Positions 7,051 through 15,602 of a stretch of 64,000 nucleotides of DNA are shown here, one piece after another. Source of the stretch: Magnetospirillum moscoviense (GTDB taxonomy: Bacteria; Pseudomonadota; Alphaproteobacteria; Rhodospirillales; Magnetospirillaceae). Within the stretch, counting starts at the first letter, position 1. Every line of letters begins with the position of its first letter. The stretch spans positions 1 through 64,000 of the forward strand of contig NZ_LWQU01000141.1 of assembly GCF_001650635.1 (NCBI RefSeq), in the 5' to 3' direction. The notes under the pieces are model-generated. The model was not told the origin of the DNA. It made no database searches and saw nothing but the letters and a program-made list of their open reading frames with translations. The position numbers were made by a program, and so were the translations under genes.

Positions 7051-7986
7051 TCACTCTGGCAACAGCACGGTCAGCAGCAGCGTCGATTGCAGCGGATTGA
7101 AATTGTCGTCGGCCAGGATCAGGGCGACCAGACGACCATCGGGGCGGCGGCGGACGGCGATGGATTCGAAATTGTCCACCGCCAGCGGCGCCAGGATCAG
7201 CGCCAGTTCCTCGCCGCCGATGGTTTCGTCCTCGCCGATCGCGGACGCCTTGATCCCGACCAGCCGCAGGGCCGGCCCGCCGATCATGGTGAAGCGCCGC
7301 TCGACCACCACGACGTCACCGCCCGGCAAGGTCACGGCTCCGGTCGGGCGGAACAGCCCGTGGTGGCGAAAGCGCAACGGGCGCCATTCGCCGGGGCGGC
7401 CGACCCAAGCCGGGGAATCGGGGCGATCCTGGTCCCCTTCGGCGATCAGCAGCCAACGCCCGTCGGCCAGGATGGTCATCGCCTCGATGCCGCCATTGGC
7501 GGACAAATCGGCCATGGCGACAGGGGTCGAAAGCGCGACGTGCGGGCCGTCCAGTCGGTCGGGATAGATCCATACGCGGTGGCGACGTTCGAAGGCCACC
7601 GCCCAGCCGTGATCGGTGCGCAGGATCTCCTCGGCATCGGCCCATTTCTTGTCGGTGCCGACATCGCCCAGCGGGCCATGGGCGACCAGGTCCACGGCGG
7701 TCGGGCGTCCGCTGGCGGCCAGGACCGGGCGCAGCCGGGCCCAATGGCCAAGATCCGAGACCAGCACCAAATCGTCGCCGTCCCAGGCCATGCCCGACCA
7801 GCCGCCGAACCAGGAATGCGGCGACGATAAGCGGTCCAGCCCGATGATCTGGGCGCGGCCGACCGGCGGCGGCTGGTCCATTCCGGGCGCCACCGGAACG
7901 TTGGCCAGGTCGATGTCGTCGCCCGCCCGGGCCGAGCCGGCACACAACCAGGTGAAGATGACCGAAAGCAGCAGAAGCGTGCGCAT
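7051..7986 (-). CDS. Exported esterase-like activity of phytase (phytase-like) protein
   Basis: A 311-residue exported protein. Residues 1-21 form a signal peptide ending in SARA. The mature part shows the phytase-like beta-propeller pattern: GWSGMAWDGDDLVLVSD near residue 62, NGGIEAMTILADGRWLL near 165, and NFESIAVRRRPDGR near 275. Members are common in alphaproteobacteria, usually with unproven activity, so phosphatase function is only a family-level guess. It lies 70 bases upstream of the DUF2920 gene on the same strand and may share its transcript. Confidence 0.75.
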   Translation of the reverse strand: MRTLLLLSVIFTWLCAGSARAGDDIDLANVPVAPGMDQPPPVGRAQIIGLDRLSSPHSWFGGWSGMAWDGDDLVLVSDLGHWARLRPVLAASGRPTAVDLVAHGPLGDVGTDKKWADAEEILRTDHGWAVAFERRHRVWIYPDRLDGPHVALSTPVAMADLSANGGIEAMTILADGRWLLIAEGDQDRPDSPAWVGRPGEWRPLRFRHHGLFRPTGAVTLPGGDVVVVERRFTMIGGPALRLVGIKASAIGEDETIGGEELALILAPLAVDNFESIAVRRRPDGRLVALILADDNFNPLQSTLLLTVLLPE

Positions 7987-8017
7987 AGCCGGATGATAGC
8001 GGGCGGGGCCGCGCCCG

Positions 8018-8422
8018 TCACCCCAGGTCGATGGCCAGTCGCTTCAGGTCGCCCAGATCGCACCATGCCAGGGCGCCTTCATGGGTGGCGCGCAGCACCA
8101 CCCGCGGCGCCTGGCCGGCCATCAGCGCCTCTTGCCAGCGCGGGGCGCACAGACACCAGCGGTCGCCCTCGGCCAGGCCGGGGAAGCCGTATTGCGGCAT
8201 CGGGGTCGACAGGTCGTTGCCGTGCGCGGCGGAAAAACGCAGGAAAGCCGGGGTGGCGACGATGCAGACGGTGTGGCTGCCGACATCCTCGGGCGCGGTG
8301 TCGCAACAGCCGTTGCGGAAGAAGCCGGTCATCGGCTTGACCGAGCACGGTTCCAGGATTCCACCCAGGACGTTGCGGCGCGGCGGCCGGCGCGGGCCAT
8401 GATCGTCTGTGTCGCGGGGCAT
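8018..8422 (-). CDS. DUF2237 family protein
   Basis: A 134-residue cytoplasmic protein. RNVLGGILEPCSVKPMTGFFR near the N-terminus, CCDTAPEDVGSHTVC, GNDLSTPMP and GDRWCLCAPRWQEAL are the full set of DUF2237 motifs. The five or more conserved Cys suggest metal or redox chemistry, but no function is established. The ATG at 8422 starts just before the conserved block; a longer 8488 start would add a non-conserved tail with no ribosome site. Divergent from feoA. Confidence 0.88.
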   Translation of the reverse strand: MPRDTDDHGPRRPPRRNVLGGILEPCSVKPMTGFFRNGCCDTAPEDVGSHTVCIVATPAFLRFSAAHGNDLSTPMPQYGFPGLAEGDRWCLCAPRWQEALMAGQAPRVVLRATHEGALAWCDLGDLKRLAIDLG

Positions 8423-8511
8423 CGAATCTCCCTTATCCTTCCCATTGATATGGCTGCGCCGGGAGGATTCGAAAAGGGGGCGCCGCAAAACCCTTGCCCG
8501 GCCGGCCTGTG

Positions 8512-8548
8512 CGCTGCAATATTAGCAAATCCAATGCGTTCTCAGGGT
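8512..8548. promoter_or_regulatory. Candidate iron-regulator site before feoA
   Basis: AT-rich stretch in a GC-rich gap. On the reverse strand it reads GAGAACGCATTGGATTTGC, loosely resembling Fur-type boxes of alphaproteobacteria. The match is weak and rests on context only. Confidence 0.25.
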
Positions 8549-8557
8549 TGGGCGGCG

Positions 8558-8839
8558 ATGGTTGAGGGGCTGACTGTTTCGTTGGGGCGACTGGGCAAGG
8601 GCCAGAAGGCCGAGGTGGTCGGTCTGGACGAGCTGGGCGTCGTCTCGACCTTGCAGGCCGGCGAGCTTGAACGGCGCCTGATCGAGATGGGGCTGGTCGA
8701 AGGCGCCCACCTTGAAGTCCTGCACGAAGGCTTCCCCGGACGCGATCCGATCGCCGTCAGGGTCGATGACCACACCGTGGCGCTGCGCCGGGCCGAGGCT
8801 GCGGCGGTGCTGGTCCGGCTGCCCAAGGTGGCTGTCTGA
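8558..8839 (+). CDS. feoA: Ferrous iron transport protein A
   Basis: A 93-residue SH3-like protein that supports FeoB. AGELERRLIEMGLVEGAHLEVL near residues 34-55 and DPIAVRVDDHTVALRRAEA near 63-81 are the FeoA core. The ATG at 8558 is preferred over ATG 8534, which has no ribosome site. Its stop overlaps the feoB start (TGATG), showing tight coupling. About 15 N-terminal residues extend beyond typical 75-residue FeoA. Confidence 0.92.
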   Translation: MVEGLTVSLGRLGKGQKAEVVGLDELGVVSTLQAGELERRLIEMGLVEGAHLEVLHEGFPGRDPIAVRVDDHTVALRRAEAAAVLVRLPKVAV

Positions 8840-10728
8840 TGTCCAGGCGTCGGGCAGAGCCGCGTCTGGCCCTGGTCGGCAATCCCAATTGCGGCAAGAC
8901 CGCGCTGTTCAACGCCTTGACCGGCAGCCGCCAGAAGGTCGCCAACTATGCCGGCGTCACCGTCGAGCGCAAGGAAGGGCTGTTCGTCAGCCCGGCCGGC
9001 ACCCGCGTCAAGGTGATCGACCTGCCCGGCACCTATTCGCTCAGGGCCCGCTCGCCGGACGAGGAAGTGACCCGCGACGTGGTGCTGGGGCGCTTCGAGG
9101 GCGAGGACCTGCCCGACGCCATCGTCTTCGTCGCCGATGCCACCAATCTGCGCCAGAACCTGCGGCTGGTGCTGGAACTCAAGCGCCTGGGCCATCCGCT
9201 GATCCTGGCGCTCAACATGATGGACGAGGCCGAGAAGATGGGCCTTGGCGTCGATTCCGCCCGCCTTTCGGCCGAACTGGGGGTGCCGGTGGTTCCCACA
9301 ATCGCCGTGCAGGCCGGCGGCGTCCAGGCCCTGCTGGACCAGATCGACCGCGACATCCTGGTCGCGAACGCCGAGGGGATGGCGCCGTCGGGGGCGGTCT
9401 GCCACTGGCACGAACCCAGCTCGCACGATTTGCGCGACTATCACCGCGAGGTCCTGCGCATCTTGTCGCTGTGCATCCTGACCCCCGGCCGCGGCCATTC
9501 CAGGACGCGGACAATCGACCGGGTGCTGCTGCATCCGCTGACCGGCCTGCTGATTTTGCTGACGGTGCTGTTCTTGATGTTCCAGGCGGTGTTCGCCTGG
9601 GCGGCGGCACCGATGGAGGCCATCGACCTGGCCCTGGGGGCGCTGACCGGCTGGCTGGATCAGGCGCTGCCCGACGGCCTGGCCAAAAGCCTGGTCAATG
9701 ACGGCATCATCGCGGGCGTCGGCAGCGTGGTGATTTTCCTGCCGCAAATCCTGGTGCTGTTCCTGTTCATCCAGGTGCTTGAGGATTCGGGCTACATGGC
9801 CCGGGCCGCCTTCTTGCTGGATCGGCTGATGGGTGGGGTGGGGCTGCATGGGCGCGCCTTCATCCCGCTGCTGTCCAGCTTCGCCTGCGCGGTGCCCGGC
9901 ATCATGGCGGCCCGCACCATCGAGAACCGCGCCGACCGCATCGCCACCATCATGATCGCGCCGCTGATGACCTGCTCGGCCCGGCTGCCGGTCTATACCC
10001 TGATCATCGCCGCCTTCGTGCCCGACCGGACCTTGGTGGGCGGCTGGATCGGCCTGCCCGGGCTGGTGATGTTCGCCCTTTACGCCAGCGGCATCCTGTC
10101 CGGCCTGCTGGTCGCGCTGGTGATGAAGAGTTTCTGGCTGAAGGGCGCGCGCGAGCCGCTTTTGATGGAGCTGCCGGCCTATCGCCTGCCCCGGGTGCGC
10201 AACGTGGCCTTGGGGTTGTTCGATCGGGCCAAGGCGTTCCTGACCCGGGCCGGCACTACCATCTTCGCCCTGATGGTGGTGGTGTGGTTCCTGGGCAACT
10301 TCCCGGCGCCGCCCGACGGCGCCACCGAGCCGGCGATCCGTTACTCCATCGCCGGAGCCCTGGGCTATGCGCTGGAACCGCTGGTGGCGCCGATCGGCTT
10401 CAACTGGCAGATCGCCCTGGCCCTGGTGCCGGGCATGGCCGCCCGCGAGGTGGCGGTCGGCGTTCTGGGCACCATCTACGCCCTGTCGGAATCGGGCGAC
10501 GCGCTGCAGTCCTCGCTGGCCGGGGTGCTGGGCCAAAGCTGGGGCCTGCCGACCGCCCTGTCGCTGCTGGCGTGGTACGTCTTCGCGCCTCAATGCCTGT
10601 CGACGCTGAGCGTGGTCCGGCGCGAGTTGAATTCCCGGGCCTGGCCGGCCTTGATGTTCGTCCTGTTGACCGCGCTGGCCTATGGCGCCGCTTTCGTCAC
10701 CTACCGCCTGGCGCAGACTCTGTTATGA
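8839..10728 (+). CDS. feoB: Ferrous iron transporter B
   Basis: A 629-residue inner-membrane Fe(II) transporter. The N-terminal G domain has G1 GNPNCGKT near residue 15, NYAGVTVE (switch I), DLPGTYSL (G3) and NMMD (G4). From about residue 215 there are two gate motifs and roughly eight membrane segments, including SSFACAVPGIMAART and ITAPLMTCSARLPVY-like stretches with the conserved Cys. It is shorter than the 770-residue E. coli protein, mainly in the C-terminus. Overlaps feoA upstream and the deacetylase gene downstream (TTATGA). Confidence 0.96.
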   Translation: MSRRRAEPRLALVGNPNCGKTALFNALTGSRQKVANYAGVTVERKEGLFVSPAGTRVKVIDLPGTYSLRARSPDEEVTRDVVLGRFEGEDLPDAIVFVADATNLRQNLRLVLELKRLGHPLILALNMMDEAEKMGLGVDSARLSAELGVPVVPTIAVQAGGVQALLDQIDRDILVANAEGMAPSGAVCHWHEPSSHDLRDYHREVLRILSLCILTPGRGHSRTRTIDRVLLHPLTGLLILLTVLFLMFQAVFAWAAAPMEAIDLALGALTGWLDQALPDGLAKSLVNDGIIAGVGSVVIFLPQILVLFLFIQVLEDSGYMARAAFLLDRLMGGVGLHGRAFIPLLSSFACAVPGIMAARTIENRADRIATIMIAPLMTCSARLPVYTLIIAAFVPDRTLVGGWIGLPGLVMFALYASGILSGLLVALVMKSFWLKGAREPLLMELPAYRLPRVRNVALGLFDRAKAFLTRAGTTIFALMVVVWFLGNFPAPPDGATEPAIRYSIAGALGYALEPLVAPIGFNWQIALALVPGMAAREVAVGVLGTIYALSESGDALQSSLAGVLGQSWGLPTALSLLAWYVFAPQCLSTLSVVRRELNSRAWPALMFVLLTALAYGAAFVTYRLAQTLL

Positions 10729-11558
10729 CCGGCGTGCGCCATCTGATCGTCAACGCCGACGATTATGGCCTGACCGCCGGGGTGTCCGAAGGAATTCGCC
10801 GCGCCCATCGATCGGGCGTGGTGACCTCGACCACCGCGATGATGAATTTCCCGCTGGCCATGGGCGAAGTCGCCCGAGCCGGCGTCGAATGCCCCGATCT
10901 GGGGCTGGGGGTCCATCTGGTGGTCAGCGCCGGCGCCCCGGTACGGCCAGCGGCCAAGGTCGCGTCGTTGGTGCGCCCCGATGCCAGCTTCGCCAAGCTG
11001 ACCGATTGGACCGAGGCGCGCTGGCAGGCGGTGCGGCCCGACCAGTTGAGGGACGAGTGGCGGGCGCAGATCGACCTGTTCGTCGAGGCGGCCGGGCGCT
11101 CGCCCACCCATCTCGACAGCCATCATCATCTGTCCTACGCTCATCCGCTGGCCTTGCAGGCGATGCTGACGCTGGCGGACGAACTAAGGGTGCCGGTGCG
11201 CAATCCGCTGGGATTCGCCAGCCAGGCCCAGGTTTTGGGCGACGGCGAGAAATCGGCCCAGCGGGCGGTGACCGCCCTGGCCGGGGACTGGGCCGGCATT
11301 GGCCATCCCGAGGGATTGGTGACCAACTATCTGGGGCGCGGCCGGTCGGCCGGCGATGCCTTGGCGCTGGCCTTGCGGTCCGGCCAGGTGGCCGAGGCGA
11401 TGTGCCACCCCGGCCTGTGCGACGACGTCTTACGCGCGCTCAGCAGCTTCACCGACGGGCGCGAACGCGAGACGGAGATGCTGTCCAACCCCGACATCCG
11501 CACCCATCTGGCCGAACGCGGGATCGAACTGGCGACCTTCGCGATCCTGGCGGCCTAA
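10725..11558 (+). CDS. ChbG/HpnK-type carbohydrate deacetylase (YdjC family)
   Basis: A 277-residue metal-dependent deacetylase-fold protein. VNADDYGLTAGVSEGI near residue 8 carries the metal-binding Asp pair, GVHLVVSAGAP lies near 62, and THLDSHHHLSYAHP near 125 supplies the His ligands. Family members remove N-acetyl groups from sugars (chitobiose, hopanoid-linked GlcNAc). The substrate is unknown here; no hopanoid genes are adjacent. ATG overlaps the feoB stop, so it is in the feo transcript, an unusual partner. Confidence 0.8.
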   Translation: MTGVRHLIVNADDYGLTAGVSEGIRRAHRSGVVTSTTAMMNFPLAMGEVARAGVECPDLGLGVHLVVSAGAPVRPAAKVASLVRPDASFAKLTDWTEARWQAVRPDQLRDEWRAQIDLFVEAAGRSPTHLDSHHHLSYAHPLALQAMLTLADELRVPVRNPLGFASQAQVLGDGEKSAQRAVTALAGDWAGIGHPEGLVTNYLGRGRSAGDALALALRSGQVAEAMCHPGLCDDVLRALSSFTDGRERETEMLSNPDIRTHLAERGIELATFAILAA

Positions 11559-11668
11559 GGCCGCGCCTCGCGCCCCAAGCCCGCGCGGCGTTTGAGCGGG
11601 CCCGGGACGGGCCGCGCCTCGCGCCCCAAGCCCGCGCGGCGTGTGAGCGGGCCCGGCACGGGCCGCCT
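11559..11668 (+). repeat. Two 51-base GC-rich tandem units
   Basis: Unit 1 is 11559-11609 and unit 2 is 11610-11660, nearly identical, with the start of a third. The motif GAGCGGGCCCGG..ACGGGC..CGCCTCGCGC recurs in variant form at about 17120-17180. It looks like a dispersed intergenic repeat. Confidence 0.7.
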
Positions 11669-11673
11669 TGCGC

Positions 11674-11997
11674 CTAATGCCCGGCCGGGCGATGCGGAGC
11701 CGGATGGGGGGCGGCGGCTGGCGGGCGGCGCGGGGGGGAATCGTCGCCTTCGTCATCGTCCCTTTGGCGGACGATGAAGCCGCGCATGGCCCAACCGGCC
11801 CCCCAGCCGATCAGAAAGAAGAACCAGATCCCCGCGGCGGCGAAGACTATGGCGCGGCGGACCGAATCCTCGTCGGCGCCGAAAGTTCCCATCGCCCACA
11901 ACATCGGTGTGGCGAATAAGATGGCGATGGCCGCAACCGTCCCGATCCGCGTCCAACCGCCGGGGCGAAGCCAAGTAAATCTAATGCTGCCGGACAT
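11674..11997 (-). CDS. Small two-helix membrane protein, hypothetical
   Basis: A 107-residue protein with two predicted membrane segments: about residues 17-37 (IGTVAAIAILFATPMLWAMG) and 52-73 (IVFAAAGIWFFFLIGWGAG). The cytoplasmic tail is Asp-rich, then Pro/His-rich. The ATG at 11997 was chosen because it leaves a short N-terminus; ATG 12024 is possible. Family not recognised. Convergent with the feo transcript and divergent from the large gene at 12199. Confidence 0.6.
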   Translation of the reverse strand: MSGSIRFTWLRPGGWTRIGTVAAIAILFATPMLWAMGTFGADEDSVRRAIVFAAAGIWFFFLIGWGAGWAMRGFIVRQRDDDEGDDSPPRRPPAAAPHPAPHRPAGH

Positions 11998-12198
11998 TTT
12001 CGCGCCTCGCCTTGCAAAGCCCACCCTTTATCCGATAATTCTCGCTGATTTTTGGGCGTTTCACTATTGCCAAGTGGATGGCTCAGCGATCGAAATATGC
12101 ATGATCCCGTCAGAAAGACATGGAATCGATGGACGTGAGTTTGTATTTCTAAGGAGCGAAGGCCTGTGCGGAGAATGTGCGCAGGTGGCGGGAGCGGG

Positions 12199-13908
12199 AT
12201 GATGGCGGCGGAACGGGCCAGTTACGAAGTTCAGGTGATGAAGGACGGCCGTTGGGGGGCGCAAAGCTTTCTCGAGGACGAGAAGACTGCCGTTGCCGCG
12301 GCGAAGAAATATCTGAACGACAAGAAATGCGAGGGCGCCAAGGTCATCCGCAACTGGATGCGCGCCGACGGCACCGTCGTCGAGAAGGAAGTGTTCTGCG
12401 AGACCCGCACGGTCAAGGATGACGGGCCGGTCCGCATCGCCCAGGTCGATAGCCTGCCGCCCACCAAGTGCGAGGTTCCCGACGATTATTTCGGCGACGA
12501 TGCCCGCAACGTGATGAACCGTCTGTTCCGTACCTACATGGAGAAGACCTTCGTCACCCCCACCGAGCTGATGTACAACTTCAAGGAATTGAAGCGGCTG
12601 CAGGACAAGGACACCTTGCTGCCGTCGGCGGTGGACCGCGTGGCCTTCCTGCAGACCAAGGACGGCGAGGGCGATTCCAAAAGCCGGCGCGAGGACATCT
12701 TCAAGTCCGTCGATGCCGTTTCGGCCAAGGCCCGCAAGGCCGATGCCATGACGCTTCCCAAGCTGACCGGCTCGTTCTCGGACATGTACCGCGCCGTGTC
12801 GGGCATGGCCAATGGCGAGGTCGATGCCGACTATCTGGCGATGGTGGTGCTGTCGCGCGAACTGGTCAATCTGCGCAGTTGGATCGGCAAGCTGGACCGG
12901 CTGTGTCGGCTGGCGGTCGAGGACAGCGATCCCCACGCGGTCGAACTGCTGGACGGTGTGATCGCCGACGTGCTGGGCGCCAACGTGGTGCAGGAAATTC
13001 TGGGCTGGCAGCCCAACCTGGCCTCGGCGATCGGGCGGATGTTCGACCTGGCCGACGGTAACCTACCGGTCGAGACCAGCGATGCCGGCGAATCGGCCGA
13101 GATGCTGAACCGGTTGTTCAAGGAAAAAAAGCTGCCGACCAGCCGTCTGTGCCTGATCGATCGCGCGCACCGCCAGATCAAGTCGGCCAATCCGCTGAAC
13201 CGCAGCGATTCGTCGAAAGAGCTGGAAGCGTTCGGCAATCTGGTCCAGCGGGTGCTGACGCCGACGGGTCTGTTGTTCGGCCCGGAAACCGCCGATGCGT
13301 TGACCTCGCGCCAGACCCGCATGGTGGTGGAGGGCGGCGCCGCCGGCAAGCGCGCGGCCATCGCCGCCACCTTTGGCGCCATGCCCGACAAGGCGTTCGG
13401 CGTGGTCTATCTGTGTGATCTGGCGGCCAGCGAATTCGCCCAGGGCGCCGCCGACGACATCGCGGCGATGTTCGACCGCATCATGGACACCACCAACATC
13501 GGCCAATTGTGCCAGCGCAACCTGACCCCGAAAGAGCGGATGATCCGCGCGACCATGGCCCACAAGGCGATGGCCGCGTCATGTTTTCCCGCCGAATTGA
13601 AGGCTCAGGTCACCGAGCGGATCGATTCGATCCTCGAGCGCTATTTGATCGACGAGCAGATCGTCGAGAAGCTGGACCACCACGAAAGCCCGCTCAGGGA
13701 CCGCGCGGTGCGTCTGGTGCAGTTCTGTGCCGCCGGCGTCCTGCCCGAGGGCAAGGCGATGACGCGCGCCCGCACGCGCATCCTGGGCCTGCTGCGTCAG
13801 AAGGATTTCGACGCCCACTTCGTCGAGGGGATTCCCGATCCGGCCAGGGCGCAAAAGGCGCTGCGCGACTTCCACCAATTGCTGGTGCGTGCCGGCTTCG
13901 GCGGCTAA
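12199..13908 (+). CDS. Large conserved-looking hypothetical protein
   Basis: A 569-residue soluble protein, start supported by GGAGCGGG directly upstream (a second ATG follows at 12202). Residues 5-65 form a compact start (YEVQVMKDGRWGAQSF, then FLEDEKTAVAAAKKYL), likely a small alpha/beta domain. The rest is helical with no transmembrane segment, signal peptide or motif I know. Charged helices recur (KEKKLPTSRLCLIDRAHRQIK; ERYLIDEQIVEKLDHHE). It stands alone between divergent and convergent neighbours. Codon use matches the core genome, so it is probably a lineage gene, not a recent import. Confidence 0.75.
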   Translation: MMAAERASYEVQVMKDGRWGAQSFLEDEKTAVAAAKKYLNDKKCEGAKVIRNWMRADGTVVEKEVFCETRTVKDDGPVRIAQVDSLPPTKCEVPDDYFGDDARNVMNRLFRTYMEKTFVTPTELMYNFKELKRLQDKDTLLPSAVDRVAFLQTKDGEGDSKSRREDIFKSVDAVSAKARKADAMTLPKLTGSFSDMYRAVSGMANGEVDADYLAMVVLSRELVNLRSWIGKLDRLCRLAVEDSDPHAVELLDGVIADVLGANVVQEILGWQPNLASAIGRMFDLADGNLPVETSDAGESAEMLNRLFKEKKLPTSRLCLIDRAHRQIKSANPLNRSDSSKELEAFGNLVQRVLTPTGLLFGPETADALTSRQTRMVVEGGAAGKRAAIAATFGAMPDKAFGVVYLCDLAASEFAQGAADDIAAMFDRIMDTTNIGQLCQRNLTPKERMIRATMAHKAMAASCFPAELKAQVTERIDSILERYLIDEQIVEKLDHHESPLRDRAVRLVQFCAAGVLPEGKAMTRARTRILGLLRQKDFDAHFVEGIPDPARAQKALRDFHQLLVRAGFGG

Positions 13909-13909
13909 G

Positions 13910-14176
13910 TCAGCGGCAGCGGAACAACCCGTCATTGCGGGTCGGCACCGGCAAATCGGGGCGCTTGGGGTCGGGCTTGGACGGAGGTGCGGCCGGGCGC
14001 AAATCGTATCCGGTCGGGCAGGTGCGGGCCATCGCCGCACGGCAGCTTTCCAGGCGCAGCGAATTCTCGCAATCGATGTAATAATCAAGCGAACCGTCGG
14101 GATTGCGCAGCGGCGTGACCTCGGCGCAGGCGGCCAAGGCCAAGGTGATGGCGGCGATCAAGACCGCAGGTCGCAT
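13910..14176 (-). CDS. Small lipoprotein, hypothetical
   Basis: An 88-residue predicted lipoprotein. The signal LIAAITLALAAC has a lipobox with Cys17. The mature part carries a spaced Cys set (DCENSLRLESCRAAMARTC and a terminal FRCR), suggesting disulfides. ATG 14176 is assumed; ATG 14203 overlaps the stop of the upstream LysR gene (ATGA) and would couple the two. Function unknown. Confidence 0.7.
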   Translation of the reverse strand: MRPAVLIAAITLALAACAEVTPLRNPDGSLDYYIDCENSLRLESCRAAMARTCPTGYDLRPAAPPSKPDPKRPDLPVPTRNDGLFRCR

Positions 14177-14199
14177 CGATGCTCTCCCCCGTTTGCGGT

Positions 14200-15111
14200 T
14201 CATTGGTACCCGGCGATTTGGTCCTGCGCCATCAGAAATTCGGCCAGTTTGGCAAATTCCGCCTTGCGCGGCGAACTGGGCCGCCACATCAACCCGATGG
14301 ACCGGCTGCCGGCATCGACCAGCGGCCGCGTCACCAGCCCAGTGCCGGCCAGAATGCCCGACGACACCGCCATCGCCGGCAACAAGGTGATGCCCAGCCC
14401 GTTGGCGACCATCTGGACCAGGGTGGTCAGGCTGGTGGCCAAGATGCCGTCGCCGCGCGACGGGCCGGGCAGGTGGCAGGCGGCCAGCGCATGGTCGCGC
14501 AGGCAATGGCCTTCTTCCATCAGCAGCAAATCGTGTTCGGCCAATTGGGCGGAGTCGACGCTGGAATTGGCCGCCAGCGGATGGTCGGGCGGGCAGGCCA
14601 GCACGAAGGAATCGGTGCCGATGACCCGGCTTTCAAGCTCGGGCGCCGGATAGGGCAGCGCCAGCAGGGCGATGTCGAGATCGCCGGCACCGACGCGGGC
14701 GACCAGCCGGGCGCTTTGCTCCTCGCGCAGATACAGTTTCAAGGCGGGAAAGGCCTGGCGCAGGGCCGGCAAGACCCTGGGCAGCAGATAGGGGCCGATG
14801 GTCGGAATGACGCCCAGGCGCAGCGCCCCGCTGAGGATCTGGCCCGAGGCGGCGGCCAGTTCGGCGATGTCCTCGGCGCCCTTGAGGACGATGCGGGCGC
14901 GGGCGACGATCTCTTCGCCCAGGGGAGTCAGCATCACCTTGCGCTTGGTGCGTTCGACCAAGGTGGCGCCCAGCAGGTTTTCCAGCTCCTGCAGGCCGGC
15001 CGACAAGGTCGATTGGGTCGCCAGGCAGGCTTCGGCGGCATGGCCGAAATGGCGATGCTCGGCCAGGGCCACCAGATAACGCAATTGACGCAATGTCGGT
15101 AATATTCGCAA
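14200..15111 (-). CDS. LysR-type regulator, OxyR-like
   Basis: A 303-residue transcription factor. The winged-helix N-terminus reads LPTLRQLRYLVALAEHRHFGHAAE, and the binding domain follows from about residue 90. The AEHRHFG.AAE helix and LMEEGHCLRDHAL near residue 205, with its Cys in the position of the OxyR redox Cys, place it near the OxyR group that senses peroxide; a second redox Cys (CHLPG) is nearby. No ATG fits; TTG 15111 with GGAG upstream is chosen. No catalase gene lies in the window. Confidence 0.82.
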   Translation of the reverse strand: MRILPTLRQLRYLVALAEHRHFGHAAEACLATQSTLSAGLQELENLLGATLVERTKRKVMLTPLGEEIVARARIVLKGAEDIAELAAASGQILSGALRLGVIPTIGPYLLPRVLPALRQAFPALKLYLREEQSARLVARVGAGDLDIALLALPYPAPELESRVIGTDSFVLACPPDHPLAANSSVDSAQLAEHDLLLMEEGHCLRDHALAACHLPGPSRGDGILATSLTTLVQMVANGLGITLLPAMAVSSGILAGTGLVTRPLVDAGSRSIGLMWRPSSPRKAEFAKLAEFLMAQDQIAGYQ

Positions 15112-15255
15112 CCTGATCGGCTCCGTCGATTTCCGGGGCGATGATAGCCGGTCGGGGGCGGTCGCGCATCCGGATTGCGCCACGGCGGCCCTTGGGCTGA
15201 TTTTCGCCACAATGGGATGGTGACATGGGGCCAGACCGAACCTCGGAGGCCCACC

Positions 15256-15537
15256 ATGCCCATCCCCGTCTTGTTCCTGATCCTGGCCGCCGGCCTTGCC
15301 TTTCTGGCCTATCCGGCCGACGCCTTCGCCGAAGCCGCCACCCGCGCCCGCGAATTGAAGCGAATCGAAAGCCAGTCGCACCGCGAGCGGATCAAGATCC
15401 TCGAGCAGGCCGACCGCTGCATCGCCAAGGCCGAAAACCGTCAGGATTACCGGGCGTGCGAGGAGGCCGAGGCCCAGGCCCGCAAGGATTCCAACCTGCG
15501 GGCGCGCGACGCCAAGCAGTCTTTGCGTCGCGGATAG
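15256..15537 (+). CDS. Small membrane-anchored or exported helical protein, hypothetical
   Basis: A 93-residue protein. Residues 2-22 are hydrophobic (signal or anchor, ending near ADAFA). The remainder is a charged helix with likely coiled-coil character (RARELKRIESQSHRERIKIL) and two Cys (RCIAKAENRQDYRACEE). GGAGG lies 7 bases before the ATG. Ends at a shared terminator facing asd. Function unknown. Confidence 0.65.
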   Translation: MPIPVLFLILAAGLAFLAYPADAFAEAATRARELKRIESQSHRERIKILEQADRCIAKAENRQDYRACEEAEAQARKDSNLRARDAKQSLRRG

Positions 15538-15548
15538 ACCACGAAAAA

Positions 15549-15578
15549 AGGCGGAGGGCCTTGAGTGGCCTCCGCCTT
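15549..15578. terminator. Bidirectional intrinsic terminator
   Basis: AAGGCGGAGG (15549-15558) pairs with CCTCCGCCTT (15569-15578), with A tract before and T-rich after. It serves the small ORF on + and asd on -. Confidence 0.8.
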
Positions 15579-15602
15579 CTTCATTCGCGCCGGAACGGCG
15601 GA

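Noticed and set aside
8542-10593. 683-codon open frame on the minus strand opposite feoB
   Set aside because: Low-complexity antisense of a well-recognised FeoB; no motifs and no plausible start.
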